Positions 1 through 6,839 of a DNA stretch of 64,000 bases are shown here, one piece after another (position 1 is the stretch's first letter; each line of letters starts with the position of its first letter). The translations under genes were made by a program, and so were the position numbers. The notes under the pieces were generated by a model. That model was not told where the DNA came from and ran no database searches. It saw only the letters and a list, made by a program, of their open reading frames with translations. Source of the DNA: Pseudoxanthomonas sp. YR558 (GTDB taxonomy: Bacteria > Pseudomonadota > Gammaproteobacteria > Xanthomonadales > Xanthomonadaceae); NCBI RefSeq assembly GCF_900116385.1, contig NZ_FPCI01000001.1, positions 2,143,501 through 2,207,500 on the forward strand, in the 5' to 3' direction.

Positions 1-2245
1 TCAGGAACACGCGCGGCTTGGCGGCGTTGGCGACCTTCGGCACGGCGGCCAGCTTGGGGGCGTTCGGCGCGGCCTTCCAGTTGCCGAGGCGGGCTTCCAG
101 CAACGGCACGATCTGCGCCAGCGTGGTGTCGCCAACGATGGTGATGCGGGCCTGGTCCGGCTGCAGCCAGTCGCGGTGGAAGGCGACCAGGTCATCGCGG
201 GTCAGCGAAGCGATCGAAGCTTCGGTGCCCGACCCGGTGAACGGGATCGCGTACGGGTGACCGGCGCCGTACAGCAGCGGCGGCAGCGTGCGCAGCGCGG
301 CGGTCTGGGGGCGGGCCTTCTCCTGCTTGATGCCGGCGATCCAGGTGGCGCGCACGCGCTCGATCTCGCCCGCGTCGAAGGTCGGACGACGCAGCACGTC
401 GGCCAGCAGGTCCAGCGAGGGTTCCAGCTTCTCGGTCAGCGCGGACAGGCCGACCGAGGCCGAATCCAGGCCACCGCCGGTGCTGAGTTCGGCGCCCAGG
501 GCTTCCTTGCGCGCAGCGAAGGCCAGCGCGCTGTAGTCGCCCGCGCCCTCGTCCATCATCTGCAGCGCGAAGCTCGCGGTGCCCAGCTTCTTGCCGACGT
601 CGGCAGCGTAACCACCGGGGAATTCGACGTTGAGCTGCACCACCGGCGTCTCATGGCGCTCGGCCAGCACCACCTGCATGCCGTTGGACAGCGTGGCGCG
701 CTGCACGGCGGGGAACTTCAGGTCGGGGAAGGTCGTCGTCTTCGGCACGCCGGTGCTGCGGTCGACGTCGGTCTTCACCGTCTTGAACTTCGGGTCGACC
801 TTCGGCGTGGCGGCCGGCGTGGTGGCCGGTGCGGCGAACACGGTTTCCGGCAGCGACGAGGCCGGTGTTTCGCTCGGCTGCACGAGGATGGTGTGCGACG
901 CGCCCGTCAGCCACTTCTTGGCGGCGGCCTGCACGTCGGCCGCGGTCGCGTTGGCGAGGATGTCGAGTTCTTCCTGGTAGCAGTCCGGCTTGCCCTGGTA
1001 GACGGCGCACGACGCGAGCACGTCGGACTTGCCGCCGAAGCCGCCGATGCGCTCGATGCCGCGCACGAACGACGCACGGCCGGCGACCTTCGCGCGCTCC
1101 AGTTCGTCGGCGGTCGGGCCGCTGGCGATCAGGCGCTTCAGCTCCTCGTCCAGCGCCTTCTCCACCTTCGCCGGATCCACGCCTTCCTTCACCGTCGAGA
1201 CGAGGAAGAAGGTACCGCTGATTTCGCTGCTCCACTGGTAGGCGCTGGCCTGGTCGGCGATCTTCTCGCCGTGCACCAGGCGGGTGTCGAAGCGCGACGC
1301 CGCGCTACCGCCCAGCACCTGGGCGAACAGGTCCAGCAGCGCCGCGTCCTTCGAGCCCATCTCGGCCACGGCCCAGCCGCGGTACAGGCGCACCTGCGGC
1401 ACGCGGTCCGGAATGGTTTCGCGCGTGTCCTTGGCGTGGGTGGGAATGTTGGCCTTCATGTCGGCCAGCGTGGCGCTGGCGGGAATGTCGCCGAAGTAGC
1501 GCGTGACCTTCTGCTTGGCGGTGGCCACGTCGATGTCGCCGGCCAGCACCAGCACGGCGTTGTTCGGGCCGTACCAGCTGCGGAACCAGGTCTTCACGTC
1601 GTCCAGGGTGGCGGCGTCCAGGTCGGCCATCGAGCCGATGGTCTGCCAGCTGTAGGGATGGCCGGCCGGGTACAGGGCCTCGAACATGCGCGCCATGATG
1701 CGGCGGCCGTAAGGCTGGTTCTCGCCCTGGCGCTTCTCGTTCTGGACCACACCACGCTGTTCGTCCAGGCCCTTCTGGTCGATCGCGCCGAGCAGGTGGC
1801 CCATGCGGTCCGATTCCATCCACAGCGCCATGTCGAGCGCGGTGGTGGGCACGTTCTGGAAGTAGTTGGTGCGGTCCTGGTTGGTGGTGCCGTTCTGGTC
1901 GGTGGCGCCGACCAGCTCGAACGGGGTGAAGAACTCACCGGGCTGGTTCTCGCTGCCCTGGAACATCAGGTGCTCGAACAGGTGGGCGAAGCCGGTGCGG
2001 CCCGGGGTCTCGTTCTTGCTGCCCACGTGGTACCAGACGTTCACCGCCACGATCGGCGCCTTGCGATCGGTGTGCACGATCACGCGCAGGCCGTTGGGCA
2101 GAGTGAACTCCTCGTAGGGAATGACGATGTCCGCACCGGCGGCCGGCTTCGCGTACGTCGGTGCCGGCGCGTAGGCCAGCCCTCCGAGGGCGGCGGACAG
2201 GGCGACGGCAAGCAGGGCGGCGCGGGGCCGGCGGGAAACGCGCAT
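1..2245 (-). CDS. M16-family zinc metallopeptidase (insulinase/pitrilysin type), C-terminus cut off by window edge
   Basis: This reads as a secreted two-domain M16 peptidase that degrades peptides in the periplasm or outside the cell. Translation from the ATG at 2245 gives an N-terminal signal peptide (about residues 1-25, RRPRAALLAVALSAALGG then AYA). The inverted zinc motif HLFEH is at residues 88-92 and the downstream conserved glutamate lies in EQRGVVQNEKRQ. A second, non-catalytic M16-like half begins around residue 500 (LSNGMQVVLAERHETPVVQ). The frame stays open to the left edge, so 748 codons are visible and the stop lies outside the window. It is transcribed divergently from the dehydrogenase gene at 2389. 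Family assignment is firm; the substrate is unknown. Confidence 0.93.
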   Translation of the reverse strand, partial: MRVSRRPRAALLAVALSAALGGLAYAPAPTYAKPAAGADIVIPYEEFTLPNGLRVIVHTDRKAPIVAVNVWYHVGSKNETPGRTGFAHLFEHLMFQGSENQPGEFFTPFELVGATDQNGTTNQDRTNYFQNVPTTALDMALWMESDRMGHLLGAIDQKGLDEQRGVVQNEKRQGENQPYGRRIMARMFEALYPAGHPYSWQTIGSMADLDAATLDDVKTWFRSWYGPNNAVLVLAGDIDVATAKQKVTRYFGDIPASATLADMKANIPTHAKDTRETIPDRVPQVRLYRGWAVAEMGSKDAALLDLFAQVLGGSAASRFDTRLVHGEKIADQASAYQWSSEISGTFFLVSTVKEGVDPAKVEKALDEELKRLIASGPTADELERAKVAGRASFVRGIERIGGFGGKSDVLASCAVYQGKPDCYQEELDILANATAADVQAAAKKWLTGASHTILVQPSETPASSLPETVFAAPATTPAATPKVDPKFKTVKTDVDRSTGVPKTTTFPDLKFPAVQRATLSNGMQVVLAERHETPVVQLNVEFPGGYAADVGKKLGTASFALQMMDEGAGDYSALAFAARKEALGAELSTGGGLDSASVGLSALTEKLEPSLDLLADVLRRPTFDAGEIERVRATWIAGIKQEKARPQTAALRTLPPLLYGAGHPYAIPFTGSGTEASIASLTRDDLVAFHRDWLQPDQARITIVGDTTLAQIVPLLEARLGNWKAAPNAPKLAAVPKVANAAKPRVFL

Positions 2246-2388
2246 CGGACACTCCTTAGTAATACTGAATGGGCAGCAGAACCCGCGATGCTAACCGCCG
2301 CTCCGGCTCATTACACTAGGCCACAAGCCATGACGGATGGCCTATGCGGCCTGCGCCGACGGCTCGTTCCGTCCACCCGGGAGGTGCC

Positions 2389-3093
2389 ATGGACCGCAAG
2401 CACTGCCTCGTCACCGGCGCCAACCGCGGGTTGGGCCTGGAGCTCGTCCGCCAACTGCTGGGCCGGCACTGCCACGTCATCGCCACCTGCCGCCAGCCCG
2501 GCAAGGCCACCGCGCTGACTACCCTGGCCGGCGACCATCCCGGACGCCTGCACGTGTTGCCGCTGGACATCGCCGACCCGCGCAGCCGCGCCGCGCTGGT
2601 GCGCGAACTGCCGCTGGTGACCGACGAGGAACCCCTGCACCTGCTGGTCAACAACGCCGGCGTACTGCGGGGCGGCGAACGCTTCGGGCAGGTGGCGCCG
2701 GGCGATCTGGACGCCAGCTTTCACACCAACGCCGCCGGACCGTTCCTGCTGACCCAGGCCCTCGCGCCGCGGCTGGCCGAAGGCGGCGTGGTCGCCAACA
2801 TCTCATCGGAAGTCGGCTCGATCGGCTTGCGCCAGGAGTTCCGCACGCCCAGCTATGCCATCGGCAAGGCGGCGCAGAACATGGCCACCTCACTGTTGTC
2901 GCAAGCATTCGCGGCCCAGGGGGTCGTGGTGGTGGCGCTGCATCCCGGCTGGGTGCGCACGGACATGGGCGGACAGAACGCCGCACTGTCCGTGCAGGAA
3001 TCGGCGGCGGGCCTGCTGCATGTGATTGATCGACTTACGCCGGAGGACAGCGGCGGCTTCCTCGACTGGCAGGGCGAGCCCTTGCCCTGGTGA
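2389..3093 (+). CDS. Short-chain dehydrogenase/reductase (SDR family)
   Basis: A 234-residue NAD(P)-dependent oxidoreductase of the classical SDR fold. The cofactor glycine motif TGANRGLG is at residues 9-16, NNAG at 88-91, and the catalytic set is Ser139/140, Tyr156 and Lys160 (YAIGK). The start at 2389 is chosen because GGGAGG lies 5 nt upstream; an in-frame ATG at 2344 would add 15 residues without a ribosome binding site. PGWVRTDMGG after the active site is typical of carbonyl-reductase-like (CsgA-type) SDRs. The substrate cannot be read from the sequence. The gene stands alone, divergent from the M16 peptidase. Confidence 0.9.
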   Translation: MDRKHCLVTGANRGLGLELVRQLLGRHCHVIATCRQPGKATALTTLAGDHPGRLHVLPLDIADPRSRAALVRELPLVTDEEPLHLLVNNAGVLRGGERFGQVAPGDLDASFHTNAAGPFLLTQALAPRLAEGGVVANISSEVGSIGLRQEFRTPSYAIGKAAQNMATSLLSQAFAAQGVVVVALHPGWVRTDMGGQNAALSVQESAAGLLHVIDRLTPEDSGGFLDWQGEPLPW

Positions 3094-3241
3094 ATCTGAA
3101 CGCCAGCATCTGACATGCCGGGGAACTGCAACGGTTCCTAGCTAAACGGCATCACAACCAGCACACCCCAAGCTGACCGGCCTCCGACTGAAGCGGCGTG
3201 TTCGCAGTCACAACACACACCTCCCGGCGTCTCGTTCAAGC

Positions 3242-3285
3242 AGGACGGACACCCGGACGGACACGCACCTCGGACACCGGACAGC
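3242..3285. promoter_or_regulatory. Tandem GGACA-type repeats, possible enhancer (UAS) of the sigma-54 promoter
   Basis: Four closely spaced copies of a GGACA-containing word (GGACGGACAC twice, then CGGACAC and CGGACAG) sit about 40-85 bp upstream of the -24 element at 3327. Enhancer-binding activators of sigma-54 bind repeated sites at roughly this distance. The role is inferred from position only. Confidence 0.4.
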
Positions 3286-3326
3286 GAAGAAGCATCATTT
3301 AGTTCAATTGGATCAATAACTTGTAG

Positions 3327-3343
3327 TTGGCACGGTTCCTGCG
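3327..3343 (+). promoter_or_regulatory. Sigma-54 (RpoN) -24/-12 promoter
   Basis: TTGGCACGGTTCCTGCG matches the RpoN consensus YTGGCACGRNNNTTGCW, with the invariant GG (3329-3330) and GC (3341-3342) separated by exactly 10 nt. Transcription would start near 3353, giving a leader of about 140 nt before the repeat-protein gene. The -12 element reads CTGC rather than TTGC, the only notable deviation. Confidence 0.8.
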
Positions 3344-3493
3344 ATACCCATAACAAGATTTCCGCCGTTCCGAACCTAACCTGACTGAACCCTGAATCAA
3401 AGCACCGAAACGAAAGGTTTCGCTTGACCGTTCTGTCTAGGTGTACTACCTTACTACCACACCACCCAACAACATCACTACAGAGGCATGACA

Positions 3494-3871
3494 ATGAACG
3501 CCAAGAACCTCCTCCCGCTGACCGCCGCCGTCGTCTTCGCGCTGTGCGCCGGCTCCATGGTCATCTCGGCCACCCACGCCGACAACAACCACAATGCCGC
3601 CCAGGCGAACACCATCGTCGACCTGCCGACCGTCACCGTGACGCCGGACGCCGCCGACCTGGCTCACTACAACACCTACAAGAACGCCAAGATCGTCGAC
3701 CTGGCCGCCGTCACCGTGACGCCGGATGCGAGCGACCTGGCCTACTTCGTCGCCAGCCAGGCGGTGCGCGTGGTCGACATGCCGGTGGTCACCGTGCGTC
3801 CGTCGGCGGAAGACATGCAGCAGGTCGCTGCGCAGGCGGGTGTGCTGGCCAGCCAGCTGGCTTCGCGTTGA
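3494..3871 (+). CDS. Small secreted protein made of three 26-residue tandem repeats
   Basis: I do not recognise a family. The 125-residue product has a clear signal peptide (MNAKNLLPLTAAVVFALC and on, cleavage near THA at about residue 29). Three directly adjacent repeats of exactly 26 residues follow: 41-66 (IVDLPTVTVTPDAADL...), 67-92 (IVDLAAVTVTPDASDL...) and 93-118 (VVDMPVVTVRPSAEDM...). Each is a short beta segment (VDxxxVTV), a Pro-Asp/Ser turn and a helix-like tail. The start at 3494 is preferred over the ATG at 3488 because AGAGG lies 7 nt upstream. It has no operon partner and a sigma-54 promoter of its own, so it is probably an exported protein expressed under an RpoN activator. Function unknown. 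Confidence 0.8.
   Translation: MNAKNLLPLTAAVVFALCAGSMVISATHADNNHNAAQANTIVDLPTVTVTPDAADLAHYNTYKNAKIVDLAAVTVTPDASDLAYFVASQAVRVVDMPVVTVRPSAEDMQQVAAQAGVLASQLASR
3614..3847 (+). repeat. Three in-frame 78-bp coding repeats
   Basis: Units at 3614-3691, 3692-3769 and 3770-3847 encode the 26-residue protein repeats with no spacer. Units 1 and 2 are nearly identical in their first 45 nt at DNA level; unit 3 has diverged. They arose by tandem duplication within the gene. Confidence 0.9.
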
Positions 3872-3977
3872 TACGCAGGCAACACGTTCCAACCGCGTAA
3901 CACGCAAGCCGGCTGCGGCCGGAGTTACACCGCACCACCGCCCGCGAGGCCATGCAGCGCCGCGTAGAATGCGCGCC

Positions 3978-4457
3978 ATGACCGACGCCCTGGACCTCGA
4001 CGTCCTGCTGTACCAGCCGGAAATTCCCCCGAATACCGGCAACGCCATCCGCCTCTGTGCGAACACCGGCGCGCGACTGCACCTGATTGAGCCCCTCGGG
4101 TTCACGTTGGAAGACAAGCAGCTCAAGCGCGCCGGTCTGGACTACCACGAATACGCCACGCTGCAGGTCCACGCGTCGCTCGACGCGGCCCTGCAGCGCA
4201 TCCGTCCTTCGCGCCTGTTCGCCCTCAGCACGCGCAGCACCACGCGCTACGACCAGGTCGAGTACCGACCGGGCGATGCCTTCCTGTTCGGCCCGGAAAC
4301 GCGCGGCCTGCCGCAGGACGTGCTGGACGGCCTGCCAGCGGAACACCGCTTGCGGTTGCCCATGCGACCGGACAACCGCAGCCTCAATCTTTCCAACACC
4401 GTCGCCGTGATGGTGTTCGAAGCCTGGCGCCAGGCGGGGTTCCCCGGCGGCGCGTGA
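3978..4457 (+). CDS. trmL: tRNA (cytidine/uridine-34 2'-O)-methyltransferase TrmL
   Basis: A SPOUT-class methyltransferase that 2'-O-methylates the wobble base of tRNA-Leu isoacceptors using S-adenosylmethionine. The 159-residue length matches the family (E. coli 157). The three SPOUT motifs are present: PPNTGNAIR at residues 18-25, FGPETRGLP at 104-112 and SLNLSNTVAVM at 135-145, the last two forming the trefoil-knot cofactor site. The ATG at 3978 starts at the conserved N-terminus; the open frame upstream lacks family similarity. The gene lies just before an AraC regulator with which it has no obvious functional link. Confidence 0.95.
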   Translation: MTDALDLDVLLYQPEIPPNTGNAIRLCANTGARLHLIEPLGFTLEDKQLKRAGLDYHEYATLQVHASLDAALQRIRPSRLFALSTRSTTRYDQVEYRPGDAFLFGPETRGLPQDVLDGLPAEHRLRLPMRPDNRSLNLSNTVAVMVFEAWRQAGFPGGA

Positions 4458-4476
4458 TTGCGCGTAGGCTGGTGCG

Positions 4477-5322
4477 ATGGCCTCCCCGCTGCGCCCGCCC
4501 GCCGCTTCGCAGTTCGATGTCGTACGGCTGCTCGACACCGCGACCGTCTCGGTGCGCGACGTCCGCTGCCGTGGCGAATGCCGGCATCGCAGCAATGAGG
4601 AATGCATCGGCGCCACGCACCTGGTGTTCCCGTATCGCGGCACTTACCTGCGCCACGTCGGCCAAACCCAGGCCGTCGCCGACGCCAACCATGTGCTGCT
4701 CTTCAACGCCGGTGAGGGCTACCAGGTCAGTCATCCCGTGGAAGGCGGCGACGCCAACTTCGTCCTCCAGCTGGCCGACGCGCTGCTCGACGAACTCGCC
4801 CCGGCGCCGTTGCGGCGCAGGGGCGCGGAGGTCGCCTTCCGCCACCAGGCCCTGCGCATCGACGCGCGCACGCAGGCGCTGGTCGCACTGCTCGGCCATG
4901 CCTTGCGACGCGGCGCCTGCGAACCGCTCGAGGCCGAAGGCCTGGCGCTGACGCTGACCTCGCGAAGCCTCGGCACGCGCACCGCGCATGTGCCCGGCGC
5001 GACGCGCGGACGGCAGCGGCTGGTGGACCGGGCCAAGCTGCTGCTCGCCAGCGATCCCGGACGACGCTGGACACTGGCCGAGATCGCGGATGAGATCGGG
5101 GGTTCGCCGGTCTATCTCACCCAGGTGTTCCGCCAGGTCGAAGGGCTCCCGCTGTACCGCTACCAGCTGCAGTTGCGGCTGGCGCGCGCGCTGGACCTGC
5201 TCGCCACGGCCGAGGATGTCTCAGCGGTGGCGCACGACCTCGGCTTCTCCAGCCACAGCCATTTCGCCTCCGCGTTCCGCCAGGCGTACGGCCGCTCGCC
5301 AAGCACCTTTCGCGCTTCGTGA
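4477..5322 (+). CDS. AraC-family transcriptional regulator
   Basis: A 281-residue DNA-binding regulator. The C-terminal third (about residues 190-281) carries the paired helix-turn-helix of the AraC/XylS family: WTLAEIADEIGGSPVYLTQVFRQ, then VSAVAHDLGFSSHSHFASAFRQAYGRSPS. The N-terminal domain looks like a small cupin-type sensor and contains three cysteines close together (CRGECRHRSNEEC, residues 31-44), which could bind metal or respond to redox. Its start lies about 20 nt after trmL. The 46-residue Cys-rich protein downstream is a plausible target or partner. The effector is unknown. Confidence 0.85.
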   Translation: MASPLRPPAASQFDVVRLLDTATVSVRDVRCRGECRHRSNEECIGATHLVFPYRGTYLRHVGQTQAVADANHVLLFNAGEGYQVSHPVEGGDANFVLQLADALLDELAPAPLRRRGAEVAFRHQALRIDARTQALVALLGHALRRGACEPLEAEGLALTLTSRSLGTRTAHVPGATRGRQRLVDRAKLLLASDPGRRWTLAEIADEIGGSPVYLTQVFRQVEGLPLYRYQLQLRLARALDLLATAEDVSAVAHDLGFSSHSHFASAFRQAYGRSPSTFRAS

Positions 5323-5417
5323 GTGCGCGCGAAACCGCTAAAGATTCCGACAGCGCCGCGCCGACCCGCATGGTCTCCTGTGGTTGCCCAAGCCCGGGCA
5401 GCCTTCTGGAGCGTGTC

Positions 5418-5558
5418 ATGTCCGAACAAACCTGCGCCGCCTGCGATTACCCGCTGGACGGCAATGCGATCAAGGTGACCCTTGGCGGTCGCACCGTCGA
5501 AGTGTGTTGCGAGGAATGCGCGGAGAAACTGCGCGAAGCGAACGACGCCGCGGCCTGA
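5418..5558 (+). CDS. 46-residue Cys-rich putative metal-binding protein
   Basis: A tiny cytoplasmic protein, MSEQTCAACDYPLDG and on. Cysteines at positions 6 and 9 (CxxC) and 30, 31 and 34 (CCxxC) give the spacing of a TRASH/YHS-like zinc or heavy-metal knuckle. The start at 5418 is supported by GGAG six nt upstream; the open frame extends further 5' but without a binding site. It follows an AraC regulator whose sensor domain is also Cys-rich, suggesting metal handling. This is inference: no enzyme or transporter accompanies it. Confidence 0.7.
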   Translation: MSEQTCAACDYPLDGNAIKVTLGGRTVEVCCEECAEKLREANDAAA

Positions 5559-5573
5559 GCCACGACGCCGTAT

Positions 5574-6839
5574 TCAGCCGAAACGCGCAAGCGCGTACGG
5601 CGCAAGCGGAATCTCCGTCGCCTCACCCGCCATCAACCGATCAAGCAAACGGCCGGTCACCGGCCCCTGGGTCAGACCCAGGTGGCCGTGGCCGGTAGCG
5701 ACGAAGATCTCTTCGCCTGGCACGCGATCGATGATCGGCAGCGAGTCCGGCGTGCAGGGCCGATTGCCGGCCCATTCGGACACCGGCTCGCCGGTGATGC
5801 CGGGGAACAGTTTGCGCGCTTCCGGATCGAGCCGGCGGATCAGGTGGTAGTGCGGATCGCGACCGAGCGCGGTCAGTTCCTTGATGCTGGTCATGCGGAT
5901 GCCCGCCTGCATCGGCGACACCACCATGTAGCGCTCGGCCCACAGCGTGGGGCGACGCACGACGGATTCGGCCTGCGGATACATCAGGTGGTACCCACGC
6001 GCCGGGATCACCGGGATCTTCAGGCCGAACGGTTGCAGCAGCGCATTGCTCCACGCACCCGCGGCCACCACGACGCGACCCGCCTGCACCGGACCATGAT
6101 CGGTATCGAGGTGGTAGCTACCGTCACGGCGCGCGATCGCCGATACGCTGGCCGTCAGCGGCACGGCGCCGCGTGCGCTCAGGTGGTTGAACAACCGTCG
6201 GCAGAAATCGCCCGGATCGCGCATCGCCAGCGACTCGCGCTGGAACACCGCACGCTGGAACCCTTCGCCGATGCCCGGCTCCAGCTCGCGCAACTGCGCG
6301 GCGTCGAGCACGTCGAACGCGACCCCGCGGTCGCGCATCAGCCCGCGCTCCCACTCGCCCTTCTCGAAGGTTTCCACGGCGCTGTACACATGCAGGTAGC
6401 CGGTGTGTGCGATCAGGTCCTGCGCCTGGATGCGTTCGCCCAGCTCGAGCCATGCGCTGCGCGAAGCGCGATTGATCGCGCTCAGCGCATCGATGATCGG
6501 CAGCACGTGCTGCAACCGTCCCTGCGCGAGGAACTGCAACAGCCAGCGCGCGTACGACGGGCTCACGCCCCAGTCCAGTTTCAGCGGCGCCAGCGGATTG
6601 GCCAGCATGCGCAGCGCCTTGACGACGATGCCCGGCGTCGACTGCGGCATCACGTTGCCGACCGAGATCGACCCCGCGTTGCCGAACGAGGTCTCGCCCG
6701 CCGGCCCCTTCGGATCGATCAGCATGCAGGACAGGCCGCGGTCGAGCAGGTGGTGCGCCGTCGACAGGCCGACGATGCCGCTGCCGATCACCGCGACATC
6801 GGTAGTGCGCGGCGGCCGGGAGGAAGAAGAGGAAGTCAT
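5574..6839 (-). CDS. FAD-dependent D-amino-acid dehydrogenase (DadA-like)
   Basis: A 421-residue flavoprotein that oxidises D-amino acids (typically D-Ala) to 2-oxo acids and passes electrons to the respiratory chain. The FAD-binding motif GSGIVGLSTAHHLLDRG is at residues 18-34. The C-terminal FAD segment reads FVATGHGHLGLTQGPVTGRLL. Its ATG overlaps the stop of the upstream S12/VanX fusion gene by 4 nt (ATGA), so translation is probably coupled. As VanX releases free D-Ala from D-Ala-D-Ala, this enzyme is the logical next step. It could be another DAO-family oxidase such as a glycine or hydroxyproline oxidase, but the context favours D-Ala. Confidence 0.85.
   Translation of the reverse strand: MTSSSSSRPPRTTDVAVIGSGIVGLSTAHHLLDRGLSCMLIDPKGPAGETSFGNAGSISVGNVMPQSTPGIVVKALRMLANPLAPLKLDWGVSPSYARWLLQFLAQGRLQHVLPIIDALSAINRASRSAWLELGERIQAQDLIAHTGYLHVYSAVETFEKGEWERGLMRDRGVAFDVLDAAQLRELEPGIGEGFQRAVFQRESLAMRDPGDFCRRLFNHLSARGAVPLTASVSAIARRDGSYHLDTDHGPVQAGRVVVAAGAWSNALLQPFGLKIPVIPARGYHLMYPQAESVVRRPTLWAERYMVVSPMQAGIRMTSIKELTALGRDPHYHLIRRLDPEARKLFPGITGEPVSEWAGNRPCTPDSLPIIDRVPGEEIFVATGHGHLGLTQGPVTGRLLDRLMAGEATEIPLAPYALARFG

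Larger units (their letters stand above)
3094..3493. other. 400-nt intergenic region with sigma-54 promoter and repeated GGACA motifs
   Basis: No credible gene lies here; a 118-codon minus-strand open frame has no family features. The stretch holds a cluster of GGAC(G)GACAC-type repeats (3242-3285), a sigma-54 promoter (3327-3343) and about 140 nt of presumed 5' leader ahead of the repeat-protein gene. Its base composition is visibly less GC-rich than the flanking genes. Confidence 0.7.

Noticed and set aside
176..2518. 780-codon plus-strand open frame opposite the M16 peptidase
   Set aside because: Arg/Gly/Val/His-rich translation with no motifs, entirely antisense to a clear M16 gene; a high-GC shadow frame.
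3138..3494. 118-codon minus-strand frame in the sigma-54 promoter region
   Set aside because: No ribosome binding site or family features, and it covers the promoter and its repeats.
3614..3847. 78-bp tandem repeats as a possible CRISPR or VNTR
   Set aside because: Repeats are contiguous, in frame and encode protein repeats; no spacers exist.
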